Origin: Gemmatimonadota bacterium
Lineage (GTDB): Bacteria; Gemmatimonadota; Gemmatimonadetes; Gemmatimonadales; Gemmatimonadaceae
DNA: 64,000 bases
Reading direction: 5' to 3'
Assembly: GCA_021298835.1 (NCBI GenBank)
Contig: JAJTHG010000022.1
Span: 1 to 64,000, forward strand
Shown here: piece by piece, positions 27,587 to 35,794 of the stretch
Numbering within the stretch: the stretch's first letter is position 1
Layout of the letters: every line of letters starts with the position of its first letter
Notes under the pieces: model-generated
Told to the model about the DNA's origin: nothing
The model's input: the letters and a program-made list of their open reading frames with translations, nothing else
Databases searched by the model: none
Position numbers and translations under genes: made by a program

Positions 27587-28138
27587 ATGACGATGAAGAT
27601 CTACACGAAGACGGGCGACGAGGGCGACACCGGCCTCTTCGGCGGCGGACGCGTCGGCAAGGACGACCCCCGGGTCGAGGCCTATGGTGCCGTTGACGAG
27701 CTCAACGCCTCGCTCGGCATGGCGCGCGCCGTCGAGCTGATGCCGCGCATCGACGAAGTGCTCGTGCCGGTGCAGCGCGACCTCTTCGCGATCGGGGCCC
27801 TGCTCGCCACCCCCGACCACGACCGGATGGCCGAGCAGCTCGCCAAGGCGCGCATCGACGAGTCGCGCATCGAGGAGCTCGAGCGGGCGATCGACGCCGG
27901 CGAGGCGGAGCTCGAGCCGCTGCGGGCGTTCATCCTGCCGGGCGGCACCCCGAAGGCGGCGGCACTGCACGTCGCCCGCACCGTCTGTCGCCGCGCGGAG
28001 CGGCGCGTGGTCACGCTCCGGCGCGAGGTGGCGATTCCGCAGCTGGTGGTGATGTATCTGAACCGGCTGTCGGACCTGCTGTTCGTGCTGTCGCGCGTCG
28101 CCAACCGCCGCGCGGGCGCGGGTGAAGTCACCTGGTAG
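27587..28138 (+). CDS. PduO-type cob(I)alamin adenosyltransferase
   Basis: A 183-residue trimeric adenosyltransferase that adds the adenosyl group of ATP to cob(I)alamin. The N-terminal KIYTKTGDEGDTGLFGG block is the ATP P-loop of the family and RVEAYGAVDELNA follows. The C-terminal helices carry RRAERRVV and YLNRLSDLLF. ATG at 27587; a second in-frame ATG two codons later is possible. The downstream aroB starts within a few bases, so the two are cotranscribed. The B12-binding protein at 24825 is the nearest potential user of adenosylcobalamin. Confidence 0.95.
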   Translation: MTMKIYTKTGDEGDTGLFGGGRVGKDDPRVEAYGAVDELNASLGMARAVELMPRIDEVLVPVQRDLFAIGALLATPDHDRMAEQLAKARIDESRIEELERAIDAGEAELEPLRAFILPGGTPKAAALHVARTVCRRAERRVVTLRREVAIPQLVVMYLNRLSDLLFVLSRVANRRAGAGEVTW

Positions 28139-28142
28139 GCCG

Positions 28143-29312
28143 GTGACGCGCGACGTCGTCGGCGACGTGGTCGGCGACGTGGTCGGCGACGTGGTCGGCG
28201 ACGTCGTCGGCGACGTGGTCGGCGACGTGGTCGTCGGCGCGGGACTGCGGCACGAGCTCGGCCGTCGGGCCGCCGCTGCGGTGCCCTCGGCGCACCGATG
28301 GGCAGTCTGCATCGACGCGGCAGTCGAGCGGCACCACGGCGCCGCGTTCCGCGAGGCGATGCGCCACGCCGGTTCGGCGGCCGGGCGCCCCGAGCCCACG
28401 TGGCACGTGGTGCCCTCCGGCGAGCACCACAAGACGCGCGAGACCTGGGGGCGCCTGACCGACGCGCTCCTCGAATCCGGCCACGGGCGCGACAGCGCGA
28501 TCTGCGCGATCGGCGGCGGCGTCACCGGCGACCTCGCCGGTTTCGTCGCCGCCACGTACCTGCGTGGCATCCCCGTCGTGCAGGTCCCCACGACGCTGCT
28601 GGCGATGGTGGACGCCTCTGTTGGCGGCAAGACCGGCGTGGATGTCCCTGCCGGCAAGAACCTCGTGGGTGCCTTCCACCCGGCCGCACTCGTCCTCGCC
28701 GACCCCGAGGTGCTGGGCACGCTGCCGCGCGAGGAGCGCCGCGCGGGCTTCGCCGAGATGCTCAAGCACGGCGCAGTGGCCGATGCGGCGCACTTCCATG
28801 CCCTGGTCGAGGTCGCCCCGCGCCTCGCGGCCGACGACACCCCCGAGGCGACGGTCGCGGAGACGCTCGCGGGTACCATTGCCGCGTCGGTGCGCATCAA
28901 GTCGGCGATCGTCGCCGCCGACCCCGCCGAACGGGGCCGGCGCGCGATCCTCAATTTCGGCCACACCGTGGCGCACGCGATCGAGCACGCGACGCGCTAT
29001 GCCGTGCGCCACGGGGAGGCGGTGGCGATCGGCATGGTGCTCGAGGCGCGCGTCGGCGAGGCGCTCGGCGTCACGGCCCCCGGGACGGCCGGCGTGCTCG
29101 AGCGGGCCGTGCGCTCCGCCGGACTCCCGACCGCGGTGCCACCGCCCCTCGGGCCGGACGCGATCCTCGCCGCGATGCGGCACGACAAGAAGGGGCGCGT
29201 CGGCATCATCCGCTGTGCCCTCCCCGCGGAGATCGGCCGGATGGCCCGGGATGGCGATGCGTGGACGATTCCCGTCCCTGAGGCCGAGTGGCGGGTGGCC
29301 CTGGGCGGCTGA
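28143..29312 (+). CDS. aroB: 3-dehydroquinate synthase
   Basis: A 389-residue enzyme of the shikimate pathway that converts DAHP to 3-dehydroquinate. GGGVTGDLAGF, GGKTGVD, EMLKHG, GHTVAHAIEH and HGEAVAIGM carry the NAD and zinc ligands. The N-terminus is odd: after four residues it has six VVGD repeats encoded by a 12-bp tandem array, where ordinary AroB has one strand leading to the IGxGL turn. GTG 28143 lies 4 bp after the upstream stop; a GTG at 28122 would overlap that gene by 17 bp. The core is intact, so the enzyme is probably active with a lengthened N-terminal strand or flexible arm. Confidence 0.93.
   Translation: MTRDVVGDVVGDVVGDVVGDVVGDVVGDVVVGAGLRHELGRRAAAAVPSAHRWAVCIDAAVERHHGAAFREAMRHAGSAAGRPEPTWHVVPSGEHHKTRETWGRLTDALLESGHGRDSAICAIGGGVTGDLAGFVAATYLRGIPVVQVPTTLLAMVDASVGGKTGVDVPAGKNLVGAFHPAALVLADPEVLGTLPREERRAGFAEMLKHGAVADAAHFHALVEVAPRLAADDTPEATVAETLAGTIAASVRIKSAIVAADPAERGRRAILNFGHTVAHAIEHATRYAVRHGEAVAIGMVLEARVGEALGVTAPGTAGVLERAVRSAGLPTAVPPPLGPDAILAAMRHDKKGRVGIIRCALPAEIGRMARDGDAWTIPVPEAEWRVALGG
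28152..28232 (+). repeat. 12-bp tandem repeat inside aroB
   Basis: Six full 12-bp units of the form GACGTSGTCGGC (28152-28223; S is C or G) and nine bases of a seventh. The units encode repeated Val-Val-Gly-Asp. Two units have C instead of G at position 6, a silent change (GTC/GTG), and the rest are identical. The unit is a multiple of three, so gain or loss of copies keeps the aroB frame. Confidence 0.95.
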
Positions 29313-29600
29313 CGCCGAGGAGATCGTCGGGTCGGCTACGATGATCTTCGGCACCGGTTCGGGTCCGCGAGCCGCGAATATAGGGCGCAGACCCTAAAGT
29401 CCAAATGTCGCCGGAACCCCGCAACTCGTTGCGGCGCATGGCGGTGGCAAACCCGACGCAGCCACTCGGGACGCCGCATAGAGAAAATCAATCTTGACGG
29501 CAGATTCGGCCAATCCTAGCGTGGCGCTCCCCGACGTCGGGCCCGCACGACGGTCCGCCGGCCGGCGATCACGTTGGTTCACCGTCACGCAGGAGCGCGC
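29313..29600 (+). other. Intergenic region upstream of the sigma-factor gene
   Basis: 288 bp without a convincing gene. It contains a 6-bp-stem hairpin CCGCAA-CTCG-TTGCGG (29419-29434), a sigma-70-like promoter (29494-29522) and a Shine-Dalgarno AGGAG (29591-29595). The stretch 29380-29510 is noticeably richer in A/T than its neighbours. Confidence 0.6.
29494..29522 (+). promoter_or_regulatory. Sigma-70-like promoter of the sigma-factor gene
   Basis: TTGACG (29494-29499), a 17-bp spacer and TAGCGT (29517-29522). The -35 matches five of six positions, and the -10 keeps the first two and last bases. The transcript would carry a leader of about 70 nt to the ATG at 29601, unlike the leaderless candidates elsewhere. 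Confidence 0.55.
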
Positions 29601-30491
29601 ATGGGGCAGATGGCCGAGAGCAGGAGCCGTTATTTCCGGGCAGCGCCCGCATCCGCGTTCGACCAGTACCTGCAGGACATCCAGAAGCTCCCGCTCATCG
29701 CGGACCCGGCGGAGGAGAAGCGCCTCGCCCGGCTCGCGCAGAACGGCGACGAGGCGGCGGCGGAGCGGCTCGTGACGGCGAACCTCAGGTTCGTCATCTC
29801 CTACGTGAAGAAGTACCAGGGCCACGGCCTCGATCTCTCGGAGTTGGTGGCGATCGGCAACGAGGGACTGCTCAAGGCGGTGCGGAAGTTCGACCCCGAC
29901 CAGGGTGTGAAGTTCATCAGCTACGCCGTGTGGTGGGTCCGACAGGCGGTCCTCAAGGCCCTTGCCGAGCAGACGCGGTCGGTCCGCATCCCGCTCAACC
30001 AGAACTCGGCCCTCATCCGGCTCTCGCGCGCCGAGGCGATGCTGTCGCAGACGCTGCGCCGCGACGCGACGGACGAGGAGCTGGCCAGGATGCTCGACGA
30101 CACGGCGGACAACGTCCGGGCCGCGCGCAAGATGAGCACCACGGAGGTCTCGCTCGATGCCCCCGTGGACCGCAGCGACCGCGAGGCCAGCACGCTCGGC
30201 GAGCGCTTCGCCGCCGGCGATGGCACCGACATCGAGGACGTCACCGACTTCAACCTGATGAAGGAAGTGATGGAGCGGACGTTCCGCACCTACCTGTCGC
30301 CACGCGAGCGGAAGATCCTCGGCCTGTACTACGGCCTCGAGGCGGGTGCCGAGGCGATGACACTCGAGCGCATCGGCGAGCTCATGGGCGTCACCCGCGA
30401 GCGCATCCGCCAGATCCGCGAGCGCGCCTTCGAGAAGCTGCGTACGTCCCCGGACGGCCGGGCACTCGCCGCGTTCTGGGCGAGCAACTGA
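29601..30491 (+). CDS. RpoD-like sigma-70 factor (short, group 1/2 type)
   Basis: A 296-residue primary-type sigma factor lacking region 1.1. Region 1.2 is present (FDQYLQDIQKLPLI), then region 2 with the -10-binding KFISYAVWWVRQAV block, region 3, and region 4 with the RERIRQIRERAFEKLR helix-turn-helix. ATG 29601 is preceded by AGGAG with 5-nt spacing; an upstream TTG (29574) is less likely. Short RpoD-like paralogues are often stationary-phase or stress sigma factors, but it could also be the main one. A lone receiver gene starts 29 bp after its stop. Confidence 0.92.
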   Translation: MGQMAESRSRYFRAAPASAFDQYLQDIQKLPLIADPAEEKRLARLAQNGDEAAAERLVTANLRFVISYVKKYQGHGLDLSELVAIGNEGLLKAVRKFDPDQGVKFISYAVWWVRQAVLKALAEQTRSVRIPLNQNSALIRLSRAEAMLSQTLRRDATDEELARMLDDTADNVRAARKMSTTEVSLDAPVDRSDREASTLGERFAAGDGTDIEDVTDFNLMKEVMERTFRTYLSPRERKILGLYYGLEAGAEAMTLERIGELMGVTRERIRQIRERAFEKLRTSPDGRALAAFWASN

Positions 30492-30520
30492 CGGGCGATC
30501 CGCCCGCACCCCCGCGCCGC

Positions 30521-30886
30521 ATGCTGGTCGTGGACGACGAACCCACGATCCGTGCGGCGCTGACGCGCTACTTCAGCCGCCAGGGCTTCGACGTCGTGGC
30601 CGTGCCCGACGGGCATCAGGCCCTGGCCCACCTTCTCGGCGACGGTCCGGCACCGGACGTCGTCGTCTGCGACTTCCGCATGCCCGAGTGCTCCGGGGCG
30701 GATGTGTACGCCCGGGTAGAGGGCGCGCGCCCCGAACTGGCGGACCGCTTCGTCTTCTCGTCGGGGGACGTCACCGCCGACGACAACCGGGCGTTCCTCG
30801 GGCGCGTGCGCTGCCCGATGCTGCAGAAGCCGTTCGAGCTCGCGCAGCTGCGCGAGGTGGTGGACCGGATCGCGCCGCCGGGCTAG
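30521..30886 (+). CDS. Single-domain response regulator (receiver only)
   Basis: A 121-residue CheY-like receiver. VVDDEP gives the acidic pocket, CDFRMPE the phospho-Asp, SSGD the switch Ser/Thr position and KPF the conserved Lys. There is no output domain, so it acts by protein contact. The position directly after the sigma-factor gene suggests a link to sigma control, but no kinase is adjacent. ATG 30521 leaves one residue before strand 1. An earlier CTG overlapping the sigma stop is possible. Its TAG stop lies inside the -10-like element of the next gene. Confidence 0.88.
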   Translation: MLVVDDEPTIRAALTRYFSRQGFDVVAVPDGHQALAHLLGDGPAPDVVVCDFRMPECSGADVYARVEGARPELADRFVFSSGDVTADDNRAFLGRVRCPMLQKPFELAQLREVVDRIAPPG

Positions 30887-30889
30887 CGT
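30884..30889 (+). promoter_or_regulatory. -10-like hexamer of the Lon-N gene, overlapping the receiver stop
   Basis: TAGCGT at 30884-30889 ends exactly 6 nt before the ATG at 30896. Its first three bases are the TAG stop of the receiver gene. Same geometry as the other leaderless candidates. Confidence 0.4.
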
Positions 30890-30895
30890 TCGCCC

Positions 30896-31558
30896 ATGTC
30901 CCCACCGGCCGAGCGACTGCCGCTGTTCCCGCTGGCGGTCGTGCTGCTGCCCGGGACGGCGCTCCCGCTGCACATCTTCGAGCCGCGCTATCGTCGGATG
31001 GTGGCCGACGCACTCGCCGGCTCCCGCGAGTTCGGGCTCCTCTACCTGCCCCCCGGCTGGCGCGACGACGAGGTGCCGGGCGGCTGGCCGCTGACGGTGG
31101 CCCGAATCGAGGAACACGAGCCGCTGCCCGATGGCCGGAGCAACATCCTCGTGCGCGGCATGCGCCGCGTCGCCCTGTCCGCGTTCGTGGCGGACGACGC
31201 GCCGTATCGCGTCGGCACGGTGACCGACGCGCCGGACCTGCCGGGCAGCGGTGAGTCGCTCGAGCCCCTCGCGGCGCAGGCGCGACAGCTGTTCGCGCGC
31301 GTCGCCGCGGCAGCCCGCGCGGTGGCCGACGACCCCGACCCGGCACCGCCGCTTCCGGCGGACGCGGCGCTGCTCGCCTACGCCATCGCCGCCGCCGTGG
31401 ACCTCGATCCCGAGGCGCGGCACCGCCTGCTCGCCACGCGCGACCCGGGAGAGCGGCTCGCGCTGGTACTCGGGCTGCTCACCCCCGTCGCGGCCGACCT
31501 CGAGCGTCGCGCCGCGGTGCACGCGCGGTCGCGCACCAACGGGCACGGCCCGCACTGA
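30896..31558 (+). CDS. Lon N-terminal (substrate-binding) domain protein
   Basis: A 220-residue stand-alone LON-N domain, the substrate-recognition part of Lon protease without ATPase or protease. It begins PLFPLAVVLLPGTALPLHIF and has the EPRYRRMV element typical of the family. A helical second half completes the fold. Such proteins are widespread and of unclear function; they may bind unfolded peptides. Gap to the receiver gene is 9 bp and to the next gene 6 bp. Confidence 0.9.
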   Translation: MSPPAERLPLFPLAVVLLPGTALPLHIFEPRYRRMVADALAGSREFGLLYLPPGWRDDEVPGGWPLTVARIEEHEPLPDGRSNILVRGMRRVALSAFVADDAPYRVGTVTDAPDLPGSGESLEPLAAQARQLFARVAAAARAVADDPDPAPPLPADAALLAYAIAAAVDLDPEARHRLLATRDPGERLALVLGLLTPVAADLERRAAVHARSRTNGHGPH

Positions 31559-31564
31559 GCGGCG

Positions 31565-32197
31565 ATGCGGCTGGTCGTCGCGGAGCTCGAGGACGTCATC
31601 GCGAGCACGGCGCACGTCCGCGCGGACGCGCTCGCCGTCGCGTGCGCCGCGCTCGGCCTGCCGCCGCCACCCGACCGGGTGCAGGGGGCGGGGCTCGGCG
31701 TGGACGACGCGGCGGCGATCGTCGCGCGTGCGGTCGCCCCCGACGACGCGACGCTTCCGACGCTGCTGGCCCTCGCCGCCGAGCGCGAGGCCGCCAGCCG
31801 CCTCGCCCGGGAATCCCGCCTGCGCCCCGGCGCGCTGGCCTTCGTGGCGGCCTGCGCCGCCGAGGGGCGCTTCGGCATCGTGACGCGCGCACGACGGGCC
31901 GTCGCGGAATCGCTGGTGGCGGCCGCGGGACTCGAGGAGGGGCTCGCCTTCCTCTGGTGCGCCGACGACCGCGCGCGGGACGGCGCGCCGGCGGTCGCGC
32001 GCGCGATCGCGGCGCAACGGCCGTTCGGCCCCCGACGCGCCGCCGTCCTCGCCGATCGCGCCGACTGGCTCGCCACCGGTGCTGCCGCCGGCGCGCGCAC
32101 CGTCGCCATCCCGGCGGCGCCGCCGGACGTGACGCCGGACGCGACGTGGCTCAACTTTCAGGACCGCGTGCCGTCCGACCTCGACGGCCCCGGCTGA
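31565..32197 (+). CDS. HAD-like protein with lost catalytic aspartates
   Basis: A 210-residue protein that follows the HAD phosphatase layout but lacks the nucleophile. The usual DxDG motif I is replaced by ELED in MRLVVAELEDV. Motif II appears as GIVTRARR, and the motif IV position reads LADRADW where ExxxxD or DxxxD is expected, followed by the usual Ala-rich helix and AGARTVAIP. It is thus probably a pseudoenzyme or carries a changed activity. It sits between the Lon-N and ygfZ genes, 6 and 22 bp away, in one operon. Confidence 0.7.
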   Translation: MRLVVAELEDVIASTAHVRADALAVACAALGLPPPPDRVQGAGLGVDDAAAIVARAVAPDDATLPTLLALAAEREAASRLARESRLRPGALAFVAACAAEGRFGIVTRARRAVAESLVAAAGLEEGLAFLWCADDRARDGAPAVARAIAAQRPFGPRRAAVLADRADWLATGAAAGARTVAIPAAPPDVTPDATWLNFQDRVPSDLDGPG

Positions 32198-32219
32198 ATC
32201 CCCGAACCGGCCATCCCGG

Positions 32220-33242
32220 ATGGAGTTCCTCCCCGTCGCGCGTCCTGAACCGGCCGCCGACGCCGCCCTGCACGGGCGCGCCGCGTGGTTCGATCGCCGC
32301 GCGCGCGCCCGCACGATCATCGAGGGGGCGCAAGCCGCCGCCATGCTCACCGGGCTCGTCACGAACGACGTGCTCGCCCTGATCCCCGGCACCGGGCAAT
32401 ACGCCGCCGCGCCGACGCCGAAGGGGAAGATCCTCTCGGACCTGCGGATCCTCTGCGTCGGCGAGGGGCGGCTGCTGGTGGACGTGCCGGCGCGGGCCGC
32501 CGCAGCATGGACGGCGATGATCGCGAAGTTCCTGCCGCCACGCCTGGCGAAACACCGCAACGCAACCGACGAGCTGGCGTGCGCGGGCGTGTACGGACCC
32601 GAGGCGGCGGAGGCCGCGGCGACCGCTGCGGGAGTCGATGCCGCGACGCTGCGCGCGCTGGCGCCGTATGCGCATCGTCCGTTCGGCGAGGGGGGCGCCT
32701 TCCAGGTGGTGATGCGATCGGTTGACCTCGGCACGGGCGTGGAGGGCTTCGACCTCTTCGCCCCGCCGGACGTGCTCGCGGGCGCGCGGGCGGCCGCCTC
32801 GGCGTGGCCCGACGGCGACGACGCCACCTGGCACGTCGCGCGCGTGGAGGCCGGTCGGCCCGAATGGGGCCTCGACATGGACGAGGGCACGATCCCGCAG
32901 GAGGCGAACTTCGACGACCTTCGCGCGATCTCGTACACGAAGGGCTGCTACACCGGGCAGGAGACGATCGCGCGCGTGCACTTCCGCGGCCATGTGAACC
33001 GGCACCTCCGGGGCGTGTCCTCCGCGACCGCGGTCCCGCCGGGCGCGCGGCTGTTCGACGGTGACCGCGAGGTCGGCGACGTGCGCTCGAGCGTGGTCTC
33101 GCCGCGTCGCGGGGCGATCGCGCTCGCGATGGTGCGTCGCGAGGTACCGGTGGGGACGACGGTCGCCTGGCGCGTCGCGGAGACGGCCGGGGCGGAAGCG
33201 GCCGGGGACGCGGTCATCACCGCCCTCCCCGCCGTGGGATGA
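32220..33242 (+). CDS. ygfZ: Folate-binding YgfZ/GcvT-like protein
   Basis: A 340-residue protein of the YgfZ/IbaG-type GcvT family. The invariant KGCYTGQE block with its reactive Cys is present (about residue 241), preceded by the typical GTIPQEANFD. YgfZ helps build or repair iron-sulfur clusters in a folate-dependent manner. The N-terminal folate-binding domain and a short C-terminal barrel are recognisable. It ends the plus-strand run; a minus-strand terminator follows 28 bp later. Confidence 0.93.
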   Translation: MEFLPVARPEPAADAALHGRAAWFDRRARARTIIEGAQAAAMLTGLVTNDVLALIPGTGQYAAAPTPKGKILSDLRILCVGEGRLLVDVPARAAAAWTAMIAKFLPPRLAKHRNATDELACAGVYGPEAAEAAATAAGVDAATLRALAPYAHRPFGEGGAFQVVMRSVDLGTGVEGFDLFAPPDVLAGARAAASAWPDGDDATWHVARVEAGRPEWGLDMDEGTIPQEANFDDLRAISYTKGCYTGQETIARVHFRGHVNRHLRGVSSATAVPPGARLFDGDREVGDVRSSVVSPRRGAIALAMVRREVPVGTTVAWRVAETAGAEAAGDAVITALPAVG

Positions 33243-33269
33243 CCGAGCGCGGGCGCTGCCCGCCCCCGG

Positions 33270-33311
33270 AAAAGACGAAGGGCGCCGCGACCCCGGTGGG
33301 TCGCGGCGCCC
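33270..33311 (-). terminator. Rho-independent terminator of the small lipoprotein gene
   Basis: A perfect 14-bp stem (33280-33293 with 33298-33311) and a 4-nt loop. On the minus strand the hairpin is followed by a T-rich stretch (TTCGTCTTTTCC), so it serves the gene at 33333-33539. It lies between two convergent genes and may also slow plus-strand transcripts, though that side lacks a T-run. Confidence 0.85.
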
Positions 33312-33332
33312 CGTTGCCCCGAAGGGCAGGCC

Positions 33333-33539
33333 TTACTGCTTCTTCGCGGCGTCCGGGGCGGGCGCAGCGGCCGGCGCGGCGGCCGGCGCAGCAGCGGAAT
33401 CCGTCTTCGGGGCCGTCGAATCCACCGCGGGCGCGGCGGCCGGGGCCGGAGCGGCGGCGCTGTCGGCGGCGGGAGCCTGCTCCTTGGACGAGCAAGCGGC
33501 GAGCACGAGCACGGAGGCAACGAGGGCCAGGCGCTTCAT
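33333..33539 (-). CDS. Small Ala/Pro-rich lipoprotein
   Basis: A 68-residue secreted lipoprotein: signal sequence with lipobox LAAC (Cys16), then Ala/Pro-rich low-complexity sequence with scattered Asp, Ser and Lys and the end KKQ. Only about 52 residues remain after processing, too little for a folded domain; it may be a spacer or cell-wall-contacting tail. AGGAG with 7-nt spacing precedes the ATG. It has its own candidate promoter and terminator, so it is probably well expressed as a single-gene unit. Confidence 0.85.
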   Translation of the reverse strand: MKRLALVASVLVLAACSSKEQAPAADSAAAPAPAAAPAVDSTAPKTDSAAAPAAAPAAAPAPDAAKKQ

Positions 33540-33809
33540 AGAACTACTCCTGAGGGGTTGGGGTGGGTGCCTGGTCCAAGAGCGCGCATTCGGCGTCCGG
33601 AAGGCATCGTCTATAAATGGCCAGCGGCCGCGCGTGTGTCAAGGGTCACAAGCCGATCAAGTGCAGCCCTGCCAACGGTTTCCGCCTCCTGGGGTCGCCA
33701 CCCTACGGGGGGGCTCTGCGGAAACGAAAACGCGCTGATGGGGGTTGTGCCCACTGGCCCCCGGGGCACCGTGTGTCCCCATTCTCCCGCCCCACCGGAG
33801 TTCCCCCGC
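33540..33809. other. Divergent intergenic region, lipoprotein/ATPase
   Basis: 270 bp without a gene. The left part holds the minus-strand lipoprotein promoter. For the ATPase I see only a weak CGGAG 9 nt before the GTG at 33810 and no clear promoter. Frames crossing the region lack recognisable protein character. Confidence 0.5.
33610..33642 (-). promoter_or_regulatory. Candidate promoter of the small lipoprotein gene
   Basis: On the minus strand, a perfect TTGACA (33642-33637) and a TTTATAGA stretch downstream. TTTATA would give a 19-bp spacer and TATAGA a 21-bp spacer, both longer than ideal. It is the most A/T-rich spot between the two divergent genes and lies about 70 bp before the ATG. 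Confidence 0.45.
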
Positions 33810-35273
33810 GTGTCGTCCCTGCCGACCACTCTTGGCGCCCTGCGCCGTTCTCCCTTCGGCCAGCGCGGCCGCCGCACCGTCAAGGACGAGCTGCGCGCGA
33901 ACCTCCTCGCGCGCCTGAAGGACGGGGGCCCGCTCTTCCCCGGCGTGCTCGGCTACGAGGACACGGTCATGCCGCAGATCGCGAACGCGATCCTCTCGCG
34001 GCACAACTTCATCCTGCTCGGACTCCGCGGCCAGGCGAAGTCCCGCATCCTTCGTGCGCTCGTCACGCTGCTCGACGAGGCGACGCCGACGCTCGCCGGC
34101 AGCGAGGTGAACGACGATCCCTTCGCGCCGATCTCCAAGTACGGGCGCACCCTCGTCGCCGACGCCGGGGACGACGCCCCGATCGCGTGGCTCGACCGGT
34201 CGCAGCGCTACGTCGAGAAGCTCGCGACGCCGGACGTCACGATCGCCGACATCATCGGCGACGTGGACCCGATCAAGGCCGCGCGTGGCGGGCACCTGCT
34301 CTCCGACGAGCTGACGATCCACTTCGGCATGCTGCCGCGCGCGAACCGCGGCATCTTCGCCCTCAACGAGCTGCCCGACCTGTCGGGCAAGGTGCAGGTC
34401 GGGCTGTTCAACATCATGCAGGAGGGCGACGTCCAGATCAAAGGCTATCCGGTCCGCCTCCCGCTCGACGTCCTGCTGTGCTTCACCGCGAACCCCGAGG
34501 ACTACACGGCGCGCGGCAAGATCATCACGCCGCTCAAGGACCGCATCGGGAGCGAGATCGTCACGCACTACCCCGAGTCGGTCGCGCTCGGCGCCTCGAT
34601 CACGCGCCAGGAGGCGTGGACGCGCCGCGACGGCCTGCCGGTGCGTGTGCCGGAGGCGCTCGCCGAGCTCGTCGAGCGCATCGCCTTCGAGGCGCGGACC
34701 GACAAGCGCATCGACCGGCGCTCGGGCGTCTCGCAGCGTATGCCGATCACGGTCATGGAGAACGTCGTCTCGAACGCCGAACGGCGCGCCGTGCTGCTCG
34801 GGGAGGCCGAGGCCGTCCCGCGCGTGAGCGACGTCTATGGGGCGCTCCCCGCGATCACCGGCAAGCTCGAGCTCGAATACGAGGGAGAGCTCGTCGGCGC
34901 GTCGGCGATCGCGCGCGAGCTGATCCGCCGCGCGGCCGACGCCACGCTGCGCGAGCGCGCGCCGGACGCCTCGGCCGAGGAGATCGTCATGTGGTTCGAC
35001 GCGGGGGGGGCGCTGCAGGTCGGGGACGACGCGTCGTCGGGCGCGGTGCTCGAGGGCTTCCGCGGCGTGCCCGGGCTGGTCGAGCTCGTCGAGGCCGAGG
35101 GCCTGGCCGCACCGGGCGACGCCGCGGCGGCCGTGGGCGCGTGCGAGCTGGTGCTCGAGGCGCTCGTCGCGCGGCGGAAGATCTCGCGCAGCGACCTCGG
35201 CACCTACGGGCGCGCGGCCCCCGAGCGCCGGCGACGCCCGAACGACGACTTCATGGGCGGGCTCTCCGCGTGA
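33810..35273 (+). CDS. MoxR/ChlI-like AAA+ ATPase with atypical Walker motifs
   Basis: A 487-residue AAA+ protein of the group often labelled magnesium chelatase-like. The Walker A position reads GLRGQAKS (71-78) with Ala before Lys, and the Walker B position reads ALNELPDL with N186-E187 in place of DE. Sensor-like TANPED follows. I recall both changes as typical of this subfamily. A C-terminal helical part and Arg-rich linker end the protein. Such ATPases act as chaperones with a VWA partner; the VWA gene at 38967 fits. GTG start at 33810; the stop overlaps the next gene (GTGA). Confidence 0.85.
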   Translation: MSSLPTTLGALRRSPFGQRGRRTVKDELRANLLARLKDGGPLFPGVLGYEDTVMPQIANAILSRHNFILLGLRGQAKSRILRALVTLLDEATPTLAGSEVNDDPFAPISKYGRTLVADAGDDAPIAWLDRSQRYVEKLATPDVTIADIIGDVDPIKAARGGHLLSDELTIHFGMLPRANRGIFALNELPDLSGKVQVGLFNIMQEGDVQIKGYPVRLPLDVLLCFTANPEDYTARGKIITPLKDRIGSEIVTHYPESVALGASITRQEAWTRRDGLPVRVPEALAELVERIAFEARTDKRIDRRSGVSQRMPITVMENVVSNAERRAVLLGEAEAVPRVSDVYGALPAITGKLELEYEGELVGASAIARELIRRAADATLRERAPDASAEEIVMWFDAGGALQVGDDASSGAVLEGFRGVPGLVELVEAEGLAAPGDAAAAVGACELVLEALVARRKISRSDLGTYGRAAPERRRRPNDDFMGGLSA

Positions 35274-35794
35274 GTCCGGCGAAGCGGCCACGGGCGCGGA
35301 GGCGCGCCGCAGCGCGCCCGCTCCTGGTGCGCGAAGCGGGACCGCTCGACCTCGACGAGGTCGTGCCGCTCCGGCTCGCCCTGCTGCGCGACGAGACGGC
35401 GACCCCGGGGCGGCGCCTGCTGCATCCCGACGCCGAGCGCCGGGCCCGGGTGATCTTCGCGAAGCAGCTGCGGTCGCCGCGCGAGGTGACGCTGCTCGCC
35501 GAGTCCGACGGTGCCGTCATCGGGATCCTCCGGGTGGTGGCGGCGCCGCCGAGTCCGTTGCACGCGGAGTTCCGGCACGCGTACCTCACGTCCGCCTACG
35601 TCGTGCCGACGGCCCGGCGGCGCGGCGTCCTGCGCGCGCTCGTGGCGCACGCGCTCGCCTGGTGCGAGGCGCACGGCGTGGCGGAGGTCCGGCTCCATTC
35701 CGCCGTCGGCAACGCGGCCGCGGCCCGGGCGTGGGACGCGCTCGGGTTCGGGGTCGCAGAGGAGCTGCGGCGGCGGGTGCTCGGCCTGCGATGA
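35270..35794 (+). CDS. GNAT-family N-acetyltransferase
   Basis: A 174-residue GNAT acetyltransferase. After an Arg-rich start come the [18 protein letters not shown] motif A for acetyl-CoA (variant of RxxGxG/A, here RRRGVL) and the late [12 protein letters not shown] motif B. Substrate unknown. GTG start overlaps the ATPase TGA, and its TGA overlaps the next gene's ATG, so the three are translationally coupled. Confidence 0.88.
   Translation: MSPAKRPRARRRAAARPLLVREAGPLDLDEVVPLRLALLRDETATPGRRLLHPDAERRARVIFAKQLRSPREVTLLAESDGAVIGILRVVAAPPSPLHAEFRHAYLTSAYVVPTARRRGVLRALVAHALAWCEAHGVAEVRLHSAVGNAAAARAWDALGFGVAEELRRRVLGLR

Noticed and set aside
28152-28232. CRISPR-like array
   Set aside because: Direct repeats of 12 bp without spacers, inside aroB. 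None of the other arrays has spacers either, and there are no cas genes.
29419-29434. Hairpin CCGCAA-CTCG-TTGCGG as an aroB terminator
   Set aside because: The stem is only 6 bp and has no T-run, about 105 bp after the stop. It is kept only as a note in the intergenic entry.
33780-33812. Leaderless promoter for the ATPase gene
   Set aside because: No TANNNT hexamer lies within 10 nt of the GTG; only a weak distant CGGAG.
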